The notes under the pieces are model-generated. The model worked only from the letters and a program-made list of their open reading frames with translations, was not told the origin of the DNA and made no database searches. Positions 22,060 through 33,424 of a DNA stretch of 64,000 nt are shown here, one piece after another. A program made the translations under genes and the position numbers. Source of the DNA: Cymodocea nodosa (taxonomy: Eukaryota; Streptophyta; Magnoliopsida; Alismatales; Cymodoceaceae); assembly GCA_036874045.1 (NCBI GenBank), contig CM072342.1:7276501-7340500 (forward strand). The letters run 5' to 3'. Positions within the stretch are counted from its first letter, which is position 1. Each line of letters starts with the position of its first letter.

Positions 22060-25000
22060 TTGCAACAATAGCTCAAATAAACATCAACTCCATGTCTACT
22101 TTTTCTTAATTATTTAGGAGACCAATTAAGGCCATACAGAGCCTTAATTTCTATAGATTCAGAACTTTAGTTAACATGTCTACAATATTTTCAACACTAA
22201 CAATCTTTTGTAGATCTAACCTATTCTGCTCTATCTTTTCCCTTATGAAATGAAACCTCATTTTCATATGCTTGGACCTTGAATGAAACCTCGAATTTTC
22301 AGCTAAATAAATGGCACTTTGATTGTCACAGAATAGAATGCTTCTTTTCTATTTGTGCCCTAATTCGGCTAGTACATTCGCTAACCAGATTCTTTCTTTA
22401 GCTGCCTCTACAATTACAACATATTCAGCTTCTGTGGTTGAGAGTGTAATAATACTTTACGGTTTGGATCTCCAACTTATTGTAGTACTTCCTATGCAGA
22501 AAACATAGCCTGAAGTACTGCTTTTATCCAACTCTCTTCCCAAATCAATATCATAGTAGCCAATCAATTCAATTGGCCATTTCTTGAAGTTTAGATCTAC
22601 ATCTAGGGAATATCTGAGATATCTGAGTATCCATAGTACAACAGACCAATGCTCAGCTCCTAGATCTATCATATATCTACTAACCACTCCCACTACATGA
22701 GATATGTCAGGTCTTGTGCATATCATGGTGTTAGGAATTTTGTTTTGATGATATATGCTTTATTAAAGTTTTTAAATAAGTCTAAATAATATTCTCTAAG
22801 TATAATAGTTAACAGATTATTGGAAAGTTTCATTTTTATGTCGGATAAGTTAAGTTTTCCGAAGAGTTAGATTTTCGATAGTTAAACTTTTGGATAGTTA
22901 ACGTTTCGTTTTTGTCGAATAGTTTATGTTAAAAACTTGTATAGTTAAGTTATCTGCACGTGTGTTTTTAATGTTTTAAGTTGTCATGTGTTTTCTATGT
23001 GCGTTCGGTAATGAAAATCAAATAGTTAGATAACTATTCGAGTTTTTATATGCATAGATAGATAAGTCTTCGAGTTTTATAAAATGACTAACGAACAGAT
23101 AAGTTTGCTATGTTTAGTCACATGTTTTGTAGGTGCAAAAACTCGAAGAGTTATAGATAAGTATTCAAACTTTCATAAGACTTAAAGGATAAGTGTTCGA
23201 CTAAATCGAAGACTTAGAAGATATTCTACAAGACTCTAGGAAGATAAAGTTTTGGTGAATCTACGAGTGGAGATTGTGGAAATTCAAAATGATAGTGGAG
23301 AAAGTGGAAACTCAAAAAGATAGTAATTTGGATTAAAGAAAAAATTAGTACGTGGATTATGGATTATGGATTGTGAATTAAGTGGATGAACATGCTGAAC
23401 GTGAAGACATAGTTCAACTACTAATAGAGAGTACGAGCTACATTACAACAAAGGATCCCAATCTCAAAAACCAAGTCTGAATATTCAATCTGGATCCTTA
23501 ACTGAAAAGTTAAGTTTGAATATTCATATTCTGAAAAATTCTCCAACATCAGAAGAAGTTCGAAATTCCAAGCAATTTCAGAAAAGGAGTTGCAAACGCA
23601 AGAAGTTTGGAAATTTGACAATTGGAGAAGAAGAGATAGAGAAGCTAAGCAAAGAAAAGGAAAGAAGCTGTGTGCATAAAGATCAGGTTTTATACAATTC
23701 GAAATTAGTTTTGAATAAGAGCTTTATTTTTCTATTTGAATTGTATATCGAACATTACTGTATCAAAACTTTCAAGAAGGGAATTGAGCTGAAAAGATAT
23801 TGTAAATTCTGTCTTTAAAGATTATAAAGAATAGAATTTCATTTACGAGTGTTTTTGTGCTCTTGTTTTATCCATTGGTATTTTAATTACTAAAGACACA
23901 ATTCACCCCCCCTCTTATGATACAGACGATCCTACACATGGTATACATTAAACTTCCCACTACTGAAGCATATGGTATTCTAGACATTTTTGTCCTTTCT
24001 TCTTCAATCTTAGCTGACTGATCTTTAGACAACTTGAAATGGGGTTCGAGAGGGAGCTCAGTTTTCCTCTCATTTGAGATGTTAAATCTCCTAAGTACCT
24101 TTTCTAAGTACTTTTGATTTAATTTCAATGTGCCTGCCATTCTATCTTAGATGATTCTTATACCTAAGATTTGCTTGTCTTCTCTCATATCCTTCATGTT
24201 AAATTCTTTTGATAGTTGTCTCTTTAATTGCTTAATCTATTTCATACTTGAACAAGCAATTAACATATCATCTACATAAATCAGTAAAATAATGAAGCAA
24301 TCATTAAACAGTTTTATGTAGCAACAATAATTTGTATCACATCTTTTGAAGCCTAGGGTACAGATAAAGGTATCAAATTTCTTGTACCATTGTCTTGGTG
24401 CTTGCTTCAAACCATACAGATTTTTCAACAGTCTACATACTGTCTTTCTTTTCTTGTCAACTATTGCAAATCCTTCTAGCTGCATCATGTAGAGTTCTTC
24501 TTGCAAATCTCCATGTAGGAATGTTGTATTTACATCCATTTACTCTAAGAACAAATCTTCTACAGCAATAATGCTTAAGACTATTCTTATAGTATTCATC
24601 TTCACAATCGGAGAGAATACTTCAATATAGTCTATGTCTTGAATTTGCTAAAAACCCTTGACTACAAGTCTGGCTTTATATTTCTTGCTACCATCTAGTT
24701 GTTCTTTCATCTTGAACACCTACTTGTTTCCTAGGATTTTCTTTCCTTCTAGCAATGAAGTTAGCTTCTAAGTTTTATTCTTCTCTAGGGACTTCATTTT
24801 TTCTTTCATTGCTAACTCTCATTTATATACATCACTTGCACAGATTGCTTCCTAATATGTTTCAAGTTCACCATCATCCATCAGCAACAGATAATTGAAT
24901 GATAGTACATACCTTTCTAGTTGTCTAGAAACCCTTCTAGATCTTCTAAGTTGTCTAGTAATAACTTCATCTTCTTGATCATCTAGATGTTCCTGTTGTT

Positions 25001-25090
25001 TAGCCTCTAGAAGCTGAATTTCTTCTATAAGTTCCTTCTAAAGTTGTTCAACATCATTATCTAGACTGATCTTAGCAATACTTTCAGACT
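22060..25090 (-). pseudogene. Reverse transcriptase and RNase H of element A (split by solo LTR D)
   Basis: Copia RT read right to left: MDVNTTFLHGDLQEELYM and YGLKQAPRQWYKKF (24237-24539), catalytic YVDD in LLIYVDDMLIACS near 24260, then IPYASVVGSLMYT (23883-24140). Solo LTR D cuts the gene at 22724-23941. It resumes exactly with MICTRPDISHVVGVVSRYM (22457-22726), so removal of D and one target duplication restores the reading frame across the GSLMYT-ICTRPDI junction. RNase H follows with KSSTSGYVFCIG and STTEAEYV. Stops are scattered. Confidence 0.9.
22729..23936 (+). mobile_element. Solo LTR D (SIRE-type family), TSD CATGG
   Basis: 1208 bp from TGTTAGGAATTTTG to CGATCCTACA, flanked by CATGG at 22724-22728 and 23937-23941. 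Start and end resemble C's LTRs (ATTTTGTTTTGATGAT; CACAATTCACCCCC), but the body differs, so it is a separate SIRE-type family. A partial copy in the opposite strand stands at 53870-54219. It has CGGATA/CGATAGTTAA-type short repeats at 22838-22910. A solo LTR arises by LTR-LTR recombination. Confidence 0.95.
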
Positions 25091-25822
25091 GAAGTTCTGA
25101 TTACTGTTCATCTACACTTTCTTTGTGCTTATACATCTTGGATTCAATAAATGTGACATCTTTTGCACGGATTATTTTCTTGGTTTCTTCTATCAAGAAT
25201 CTGTAACCAAAATAATCCTTACCATAGCCAATGAAATAACACTTTTGTGATTTTGAATCAAACTTATCTCTTTTGTCACTATTCAAGTAGACAAATGACT
25301 TGGATCCAAAGACTTTTAAGTGAGCATAATTGACCTCTTTCTTAGTCCACAATTCTTCAGGGTTTTTGAGCCTCATTAGGATAGATGGTCCTCTATTTAT
25401 TAGATAGGCAGTTGTATTGACAATTTCTGCCCAAAATGTCTTGGGAAAACCTGCATGTAGTCTCATGCATCTTGCCTATTTATTCAAGGTTTTGTTCATT
25501 CTTTCAACAACTCCATTTTGTTGTGGAGTTCTAGTTACAGTCCTCTACCTTCTAATTTCTTACTCCTCATAGTAGACTTTGAATTCATGGCTATCATATT
25601 CTCCTCTATTATCTAACTTGATGGATTTGATTTTTCTTCCACTCTGATTTTCCACTTCTACCTTCCATTTCTTTAAGACTTGGAAAACTTCAGACTTTTG
25701 TTTCAGAAAATAAATCCATACCTTCCTAGTATTGTCATCAATGAAGGTGACATAATAAAGAGCACCTCCTAAAGAATTGATAGGGGTAGGCCCCCACACA
25801 TCCGTGTGAACCAACTCCAATT
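25091..25822 (-). pseudogene. Integrase of element A
   Basis: HTDVWGPTPINSLGG (Asp, near 25800), LDNRGEYDSHEF (25580-25600) and QQNGVVERMNKTL (Glu, near 25510) mark the core. The usual LRTDNGGEY block reads IKLDNRGEY, keeping the Asp. Downstream are FWAEIVNTTAYLINRGPS and the copia C-terminal KVFGSKSFV and CYFIGYGKDYFGYRF. Stops lie around 25465-25560. The gene follows GAG-pre-integrase directly, as usual. Confidence 0.9.
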
Positions 25823-26470
25823 TCTATGACTTTGGATCATGATGAGTCTTGGCAAAGCTAACTTTCTTTTGCTTTCCCTCAATGCAGTCCTCACATATCC
25901 CTAAATTGACATTCTTCAGCTTAGGAATTTTCCCTTTTGCCACTAAAACCTTCAGTCCATTCTCACTAAGGTGTTCGAGTCTTTTATACCATAAGTTAGT
26001 GTCTTCAATATCACTAACTACTACAATAGTGTCATCTTGATTCGATGTCAAATATAAGGTGTTAGTCCTCTATCTTGAGGTAACAATTCTTGCACCTTTG
26101 GTTACCTTCCATTTTCCTACACCAAAGGTAATTTGATAACCATCATTATTTAGGGAGCTTATGAAAATTAATTGCTTTGCAAGATCAAGAACATATCTGA
26201 CTTCTTGCAATTTCCATATCCTTTGTTTTGTTTTAATGTGTACCTCTCCTTTTCCCAACACATTCAAGCTTGTGTTGTTAGCTAGGTACACTTTCTTCAC
26301 AAGAGTTGCACGATAATTGTGCAACAAATCTTTCTTGTAGGTAGTGTGGAATGAAGCTCTTGAGTCTAGTACCCATGAGTCAATAGAACTGTCCACACAA
26401 TATATTAGGGCATCATCTGAATCGTAGGAGACAACATTTGCACCTGCTCCTTCTGATTCCTTCCCTTTGT
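25823..26470 (-). pseudogene. Protease and GAG-pre-integrase of element A
   Basis: The retropepsin motif reads WVLDSRASFHTT near 26360-26390, with Gly-to-Arg at the active-site Gly. It is followed by LWYKRLEHLSENGLKVL and CEDCIEGKQKKVSF, the HHCC domain (one His ligand changed in KRLEHLS). Only two stops separate it from integrase. Confidence 0.87.
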
Positions 26471-27218
26471 TGTCTTTCTCGGGAACCTTACACTGTGACT
26501 TGAAGTGCCCCCATTGATTACAATTACAACATTTAATATCTGATCTCACCTTATTGGTACCTCTAGACTTTGACCTTCCTTTGGATTTAAATTGTTTTGA
26601 TTTACTTCTCCCTCTACTTTCAACACTAAGGGTAAAAGTTGAAGTTGACAATTCACTTTTTCTACGAATATCCTCACTCAAAATTAAATCTCAGATGTCA
26701 CTCATTTTGAGCTTTTCATGACCTAGTGAACTACTTACACTAGTCACAACAGGAGACCAACTTTTTAGTAATGAGGATAATAAAATCAAGGCCTTGACTT
26801 CATCATCAAATACTATATCTATTGAATGTAGTTGATTCAAAATAGTATTTAACTTATTAATGTGGATTGTAACATTTCCACTTTCATGCATTTTCAGATT
26901 GAATAATCTACGCATGAGAAATACCTCATTGGTAGTTGATGGCTTCTCATACATGTTGGACATTACTTTCATCAAGTCAGTTGTTGTTTTCTCCTTGGTA
27001 ACATTTGAATGAACGTTCCTTGCTAGTGACAACTTGACGAGACCTAAAGCTTTTCTATCTAGCAACTCCCACTCTTCCTGATCTATCTTCTCTAGTTTTC
27101 TTTCGAATAGAGGTTGATGAAGATCCTTTTGATACAAATAGTCTTCTATCTAAGACCTCCAGTATCCAAAATCTTTTCCATCAAACTTCTCGATCCTAAG
27201 CTTTCTATCGTCTACCAT
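26471..27218 (-). pseudogene. Gag of element A
   Basis: ATG on the minus strand at 27218 opens MVDDRKLRIEKFDGKDFGYW, followed by DYLYQKDLHQPL, a start typical of Tnt1/Tork Gag (UBN2 domain). The TAG after YWRS is TGG/CAG-like in relatives. It ends with a zinc knuckle, CCNCNQWGHFKSQC (26500-26540, CX2CX4HX4C), after an Arg/Ser/Lys-rich stretch. One TAG near 26690 divides it. Gag forms the particle and binds RNA. Confidence 0.9.
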
Positions 27219-27241
27219 TTTGTTGAACTGAAAAACCTTTA

Positions 27242-27253
27242 GCTTTGATACCA
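27242..27253 (-). promoter_or_regulatory. Primer-binding site of element A
   Basis: TGGTATCAAAGC on the minus strand, a few bases after the LTR end. It complements initiator tRNA-Met with one mismatch. Confidence 0.9.
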
Positions 27254-27258
27254 ATTGT

Positions 27259-28272
27259 TGTAACTAAACATGATCGTTCAGTCAACACACTATGACACGA
27301 TTCTGAAACACTCACCTCTAAACTCACCAAAACTGGGAAGTGAAGAGAAAAAGGAAGAAAGAACACTAAAGACAAGGATTTACGTGGTTCAGCAACAACC
27401 TACGTCTACAGAGAGTTAAGGGTTCTACTATGAGCTTCGGCACAATCAACTGCAATGTTTTACAACATTATAAAGGTTTATATATTACCCCACTTAGGAT
27501 TAATAAATCTTAAATTACACTTAAGCCATTATAGTAGAGAGAGAATGCTTCAGAGAAGGAACTCTCAATTTCGAAGCCTTATCTTCTTATCTTTCCAAAA
27601 TTTGCAAAACTTCAGATAGTTACAGAGCTTAACTATTTGAAGAATAATCTTCTTTCTTCATTTGTCATAATGGGCGTTACTATAGCTAACTGTTTGGAGA
27701 GATTCAGTCTTTCGGATAGTTATAGACTTAACTATCTAAAAACCCATTTACGTCTCTCTTAGTTCATTTGGAAGGTTCTATCGTTAACTTTTCAAAAACT
27801 ACATGCCTTTCAGATAGTTATGGACTTAACTATTTGAAAACTCACTTAAGTGTCTTTTTAGTCACTTCGGAAGGTTGTAGTTGTAACCTTCCGAAAAACT
27901 CATGACTTTCGGATAATTACTACCTAACTATCCGAAGATCTACTTAAGTCACTATCATTTGGATACTTAGCTCCTTAACTATTCAAACATCCACTTAAGT
28001 GTCTAACTTTCAGATACTTAGCTTCATAACTGTCTAAACGTCTACTTAAGTGTCATTTAAGTCATTCTAGATGGTTACAGTTAATAACCCTCTGAAATCT
28101 CCTAACTTTCGAATAGTTAGCTCAAAGCCTTCCGACTAAAATGTTATTTCGGATACTTTGACCTGGTAACCTTCCGAAATCATAAATCTATTGGAGACTT
28201 ACTGCTAACAAGCTTCCGACTGAACCTGAACTTCTTGTGGTATACTCCTCACCTGTACTACTCGCCCTAACA
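27259..28272 (-). repeat. 5' LTR of element A with serial hairpins
   Basis: 1014 bp, TGTTAGGGCGAG to TTAGTTACA on the minus strand. A solo copy of the same LTR is at 37719-38734. Positions 27590-28200 hold a chain of short inverted repeats of the type GGATAGTTA/TAACTATCC and GGAAGGTT/AACCTTCC, separated by CACTTAAGTG. Confidence 0.93.
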
Positions 28273-29981
28273 GAAATACCATTTTGGAAAGAACCTTAAT
28301 AGACCTAGGTGCAAGTATAAATGTTATGCCTAGTGATATATTTGCATCATTAGGATTAGAGGGCTTAATCCCTACTAGGATTGTCATTCAATTAGCAGAT
28401 AGAAATATAAGATACCCTAGAGGAAAAATAGAAAATGTTCTAATTAAAGTAAAGAACTTCATATATCCTATTAATATTGTTAATTTGGATTCCCAACAAA
28501 TTAAGCATCAGGATCATGATACATCTTTAATTTTGGGAAGACCATTTCTAGCAACTTCAGGGGCTATTATAAACTATAAAAATGGAATGATGAAATTAGC
28601 ATATGATAACAAGGATACTCAATTAAATATTTTCAAACTAGAAAGGGATGAAGAGTTAGAAATGTCCTTACATACTATAGAATTTCTAGAGGATGAAGGA
28701 GATATGTTAGAAGATGTGATTCAAGAAGAATTAAATAGGCAATTAGATATTGAAAATTTAGAAGTGAAAATATAGATGGAGACTTAAACATAGAAGTAGA
28801 AGGAGGTCAAGAAGAGTTTAATATCGAAAATGAAAATGTTAAATTAAGAGTTCTAGCTTTTGATGGTCAACACTTAAATTTAAAAACATTTACCTCCTGA
28901 ATTGACCTATATATTTTTGAAAAAGGAACAGACTTGTCTAATCATTATTGCATCAGATTTAAAAGAAGATCAAATATCTAAATTAAAAGATGTAGTAAAA
29001 ACATATAAAGAAGTAATAGGATGGACTATGGTTGACATAAAAGGGTTAAGTTCTACTTTATGTCATCATCATATATATTTAGAAGAAAATGCTAAATCAT
29101 TTAGAATTCCTAAAAGGAGATTAAATCCAAACATTAAAGAAGTAGTTAAGAAGGAAATTGTGAAATGGTTAGATAAGGACATAATATATTCGATTTCTAA
29201 TAGCTCATAGGTTAGTCCAATCCATGTAGTTCCTAAGAAATCAGGGTTAACTATTATTAGGAATAAAAGTCAAAACTTGATACCTACTAGAATTTAATCA
29301 GGTAGGAGAGTGTGTATAAATTATAGAAAGCTGAATGTTGTGACTAGGAAAGATCATTTTCCCTTACATTTTATAAATAAGATATTAGAGAAATTAGTAA
29401 GGCAAGAATATTTTTATTTCCTAGACGGGTATTCAAGATATAACTAAGTCCCAGTAGTATTAGAGGATCAAGAGAAAACATAAAGCTTAGGTATGTCACC
29501 TTTTAAGATAGTATATGGGAAAAGTTATCATGTATCAACTGAAATTGAACATAAAGCTTATTGGGCATTAAAAACTCTAAACACTAATTTAAATCAAGTT
29601 GTTGAAAATAGAAAGATACAATTGATTGAGTTAGAAGAATTTAGGAATAAAGCTTATTCGAAAACTGTAATAGAAAAAGAAAAGATGAAGTTATGGTATG
29701 ACAAGAAAATTATTTCAAAAACTTTTGAAATAGGACAAGAAGTATATCTTTACATGACTAGACTTCATAACCATCTAGGAAAATTAAGATGTAGATGGGT
29801 AGGACCATACATAATTTGAAATATTTATTCCTATGGAGTTATTGAAATTGAAAATCCTAAAAATTAGAATATATTTAAAGTAAATGGGAAAAGATTTAGA
29901 CCTATTTTGAAATTTCCAAAAAGTTCCTTTGGTATTATAGAAGAAGTAAAAGTAGAGGACTACTCAAATCTTATTAAGTAA
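28273..29981 (+). pseudogene. Athila-type Ty3/gypsy pol remnant: protease, partial RT, integrase C-terminus
   Basis: The left end is cut by element A. The retropepsin has LIDLGASINVMPSD (28300) and ILGRPFLATSGAIIN. The RT N-terminus follows (28902-29440) with SPIHVVPKKSG, GRRVCINYRKLN and RKDHFPLHFI, up to YFYFLDGYSRYN. The catalytic YxDD, RNase H and the integrase core are missing. The frame passes at about 29480 straight into the integrase tail MSPFKIVYGKSYH, EHKAYWALK and RWVGPYII, ending at 29981. This motif set is specific to the Athila/Tat branch. Stops are mostly TAG/TAA at Gln positions (29208, 29295, 29445). A pair of compensating frameshifts lies at 28773-28900. Confidence 0.9.
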
Positions 29982-30647
29982 ATATATATATATATAAAGT
30001 CATTGGTTTTATCAAAGTAGGAAATTAAAAGAAAATTTTTGTTTTGGTCACACCGAAAGGATCCATTGGTCTGACTGAAGCTAAAAAAAAAGAGAAAATT
30101 TATATATTAAGTAAAAGTGTTGGTTTGATTGAAATATAGTATCAGTTTAACAATGTATTAGAAAAAAATTTTCGATTCAACTAAGGAAGAACAATAGTCT
30201 AACCAAAATTAAGAAAAGAGTAAAATCAAAAGTCAGTCAGACCAGAGATTTTTTAGTTTTGACTGCATAAAAATTATTATATTTACATTATTTTATTAGA
30301 TATAACTTTATGAGAGGTCCATTGAATTAAGCTTAACTTAACGAACTTACTTTGTTGAGTCTAGGATAAGTCCACAAACTTACTTTGTTGAGTTAACTAT
30401 AACTCAATGGAGTACTTAAGGTAACTCCACAAACTTAATTCATGGAGTTAACTGTAACTCCATGGAGTAGTATGTGTTAGTAGCAAAAGGTTATGCGGGA
30501 AATGACCTAATTACTAGTCAAAAACTTAAGATTTATTTAAATTAAAACTTAGGATTTGGGAGTATTATCTGTAGAAATCATTTAGTGCTTAGAACAAAAA
30601 AGATCAAGCCTATTCTGTTTCATTCTGTAACATCACGAAGGAGAAAG
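29982..30647 (+). other. Spacer between Athila-like pol and third ORF
   Basis: No gene. It has repeated GGTCTGACTG-like and CAGTCAGACC-like segments (30050-30255), then hairpin cores TTTGTTGAGTTAACTATAAC and ATGGAGTTAACTGTAACTCC (30340-30475). These are the same cores found in the LTRs. Confidence 0.6.
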
Positions 30648-32222
30648 ATGGCACAAAGTTTGTGGGATTCGATTGACACTAGAAGATTCCTTAGAGAATT
30701 GAAGGAGTGGCATACAAGATAGAAAATCTAGAATACCACTAGAGAGAAGGAGCTACAACAGGTAAAAGTAGACATTTTTCATTTTACAAGGAGGCTCATA
30801 AATTTGAATGTTAGAATACCTAAAATAATGGAAACAAGAATACGAGTGGTAATAGAGATAACCGTTAATAAAGAAAAAAGGATTAGACCTAACAACGAGG
30901 TTGTCCTAGAGCTCATTAGAAGAAAATCAAGGTTGTAGTTCATACGAACTAGTTGTCAAAGCGGCTATTCAACAAAGAGAAGAACAAGACAAAGAACAAA
31001 CAGAAGCATTGGCAGTAGTAGAGCAACAACTAGTACCTTTAGTTCCACCAATAGGACCAATGCGACAAGTTAGATTTGCTTGGCCGAGAATTGAAGTAGA
31101 AGATAGGGAGTTTGCTAGCTTGGTCAAAGCAGCAAAAGACTAAAGAGATAATGAGGAAATGACTATGCCAAGGCACATATTCTGTATGATGCCATGTAGA
31201 GGAGACAAGTTGAAGAAAAGTTGAAAGCCCAATATAAAATCAAATTAGAACAACACCAAGAGGTAGCTAGAGCACAAGTTATAAGAGAATATGAGGCTGG
31301 TCCTTCGAGACCAACAAATATAGAGGAAGAAGTAAAACAGGAAGAGCTAGAACCTGTGGCTTGAGGGTCTAAAGAGCCCATTTTTGTTGATTTAATATCA
31401 AAAGAAGAAGAAGAGGAATAGTTACAACTAATTAAAAGAAGAAAAGGAAAAGAAATCGTGCTTAAGGAAGAAGAAATAAAATCTGAACCTAAAGTATTTA
31501 TAGGAGGGCCTTAGGAGCCCATTTATATTAATCTTGAATCTTTTGAAGAAGAAGAAGAAGATCAAGAGTAGCAGAAAAGAGAAGAAGAAAAATAGGTTGA
31601 AAAAGAGTTGTAGCCTAAAGAAATTGAAATAGAAATTAGGGTAGAATATGTTGTGCCCAAGACTTCATCCTAATCTACCATTAAATTAGAAAGAACAGTA
31701 ACATTGGAGATTAGTTGTGAGGAGGAAGAAGAAAGAGAAGAAGTTGAATATGAAGAAAATAATTTGACAAATTCCATTGAAGAGAATGAAACTCTTTAGC
31801 AATTACTAGAAAAATTACAAGATAAAAGTGTGGAATGTTTTGCAATCTCTCCACCACAATTAAGAACTGAATTCAGTCAAATTGATCAATTGGGCCACAT
31901 TTGCTGTTGTCAACAAAATTCAAGTAAATTGGCCAAAAGTAATAATCTCCAAGTTGAGAGTAGTAAAGAAGAAATTATTTTATGAAGATTTAATTCTATT
32001 GCTGATGGTGGAAGTTATTGATTTTACGAAATGGATATCCAAGAAGATAAGATCTAGAACCATTTCTATGAAAGAATACAGAAATTATGTTGCTGCTGCT
32101 ACTAAAACTGCTATGGTAGGACCTTCTAAAGAATTTACAGGAGCTGTAGATCATATAAATCAATTAGAACAACAATTAAAAAAACTCTAAAAGGAAGTAG
32201 ATGAATTAAGGAAGAAAAATTA
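30648..32222 (+). pseudogene. Athila-like post-pol third ORF, Glu-rich with plant transposon-protein-like end
   Basis: ATG at 30648 (MAQSLWDSIDTRRFLRELKE), with several frameshifts and many TAG stops. The middle (31320-31800) is very Glu-rich and repeats a module: KEPIFVDLISKEEEEE (31370-31422) and EPIYINLESFEEEEED (31515-31565). The C-terminal piece 31882-32190 has NKIQVNWPKVIISKL and KKLFYED, which resemble NRIQINWFDVFMSQL and SKLFYGDA in C's third ORF, and ends in a short coiled coil (HINQLEQQLKKL). Athila elements often carry an envelope-like ORF here, but no membrane segment was seen. Function unknown. Confidence 0.65.
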
Positions 32223-33424
32223 AATGTATTATTTATCTACTTGTACTGAAATATATCAAAGTGTATGTAATTCAAAAATAATTTGTATATATATGTTGTT
32301 TGAAAATCAATATGTTTCTGAATTCGTATGATTATGAATGAATGATTTAAAGCTGTATTGAAATTATAATTTATATATTTGTTTGAAGCATTACAGGATT
32401 GTTTTAAAAGAATTTGAATGAAAAAGGCGCTTAAAGGCACAATTATTTAAGAAACACTTGAATATGTGTACAGACTGTAGAAATTCTATTTTTTGCATAA
32501 CAAGAAATGAATTGTAAGTTAAATATGCATATATGGTCAAATGTAAATTAAATTTAAATTGGAACACTACATTAAGTCTATGTATTTAATCATATTTAAG
32601 TTGAAAATATGTAGGAAAGGAGATATAGAAGTTAATATGAGAAGTAAGTTTTTAGGAAATTTTTTTAAGTGTTAACTCAATGAAGTTAGTTCATGGAGTT
32701 AACCTTAACTCCACAAAGTTAGTAGTAAAGTATACAGTCACTCCATTAAGTTAACTGTAACTCAACAAAGTTAATCCGTGGAGTTAGCAAATAGAAGCTT
32801 GAAGCTAGTCTATTGAGTTAGTTGTAACTCAACGAGGTTAGTTTGTTAAGTTAGAAACAACAACTAAGGTCACTCCGTTGAGTTAATTATAACTCAATGA
32901 AGTTAGTCCATGGAGTTAGCTGAATAGTTATTCTTTTCTCCACAAACAAGACTTCGTGGGTTTAGTGGTTACTGAAATTTAAAAATGAGAAGTGAAACAC
33001 ATATCCATAAAAACAAGAATCATACTACATGTTACAAGACACGTTCTTGTAATAAGATTCATTTGCCATATGGACGTGCATTATAAATACAAAACAGAAT
33101 GTTATTTACTAGTTACCATTAATTGAGAAGAGACAAGAGAACTTGTTGGGGGAATTGGAAGGAGAAGCAGCTGATTCAACTTCATCTGTCAATAACTATT
33201 TATTTAGAGTAAAGCTTTAGACTGGTATGTAATTAATTTTTTACAATTTACTATATGCTAAGAGTTTATGATCACATAGACTCATTCTCCTGGCACTAAA
33301 TGTTTAGTAAGAACACCTACATAGGATTATTCAATATAGACGGGTATTGAAAATTTTTTTTAAAATAAACGTTAACAAAATCCTTAGGGGTGTAGCTAAC
33401 ATTTCTTTAAAGGAGAATAAAGAC
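32223..33424 (+). other. Non-coding interval between third ORF and gag, rich in hairpin cores
   Basis: No gene. 32670-32930 holds at least six alternating GAGTTA/TAACTC repeats of the CGTTGAGTTA type. A TATA-like CATTATAAATAC at 33080-33091 suggests LTR or leader sequence. An LTR end and PBS should lie here if the following gag starts a second element, but none is recognisable. Confidence 0.5.

Larger units (their letters stand above)
21459..28272 (-). mobile_element. Tnt1/Tork-type Ty1/copia element A (3' LTR split by element B)
   Basis: From right to left: 5' LTR 27259-28272, PBS, gag, protease, integrase, RT/RNase H (split by solo LTR D), 3' UTR with PPT 21525-21535, and the first 66 bp of the 3' LTR (21459-21524). 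The rest of that LTR must lie beyond element B, left of the window. LTRs start TGTTAGGGCGAG on the minus strand. It interrupts the Athila-like pol at 28273. Confidence 0.92.

Noticed and set aside
33291..33310. TGGCACTAAATG as an Athila-type PBS
   Set aside because: Only the first six bases fit; the GTTGCCGGGGA part is absent.
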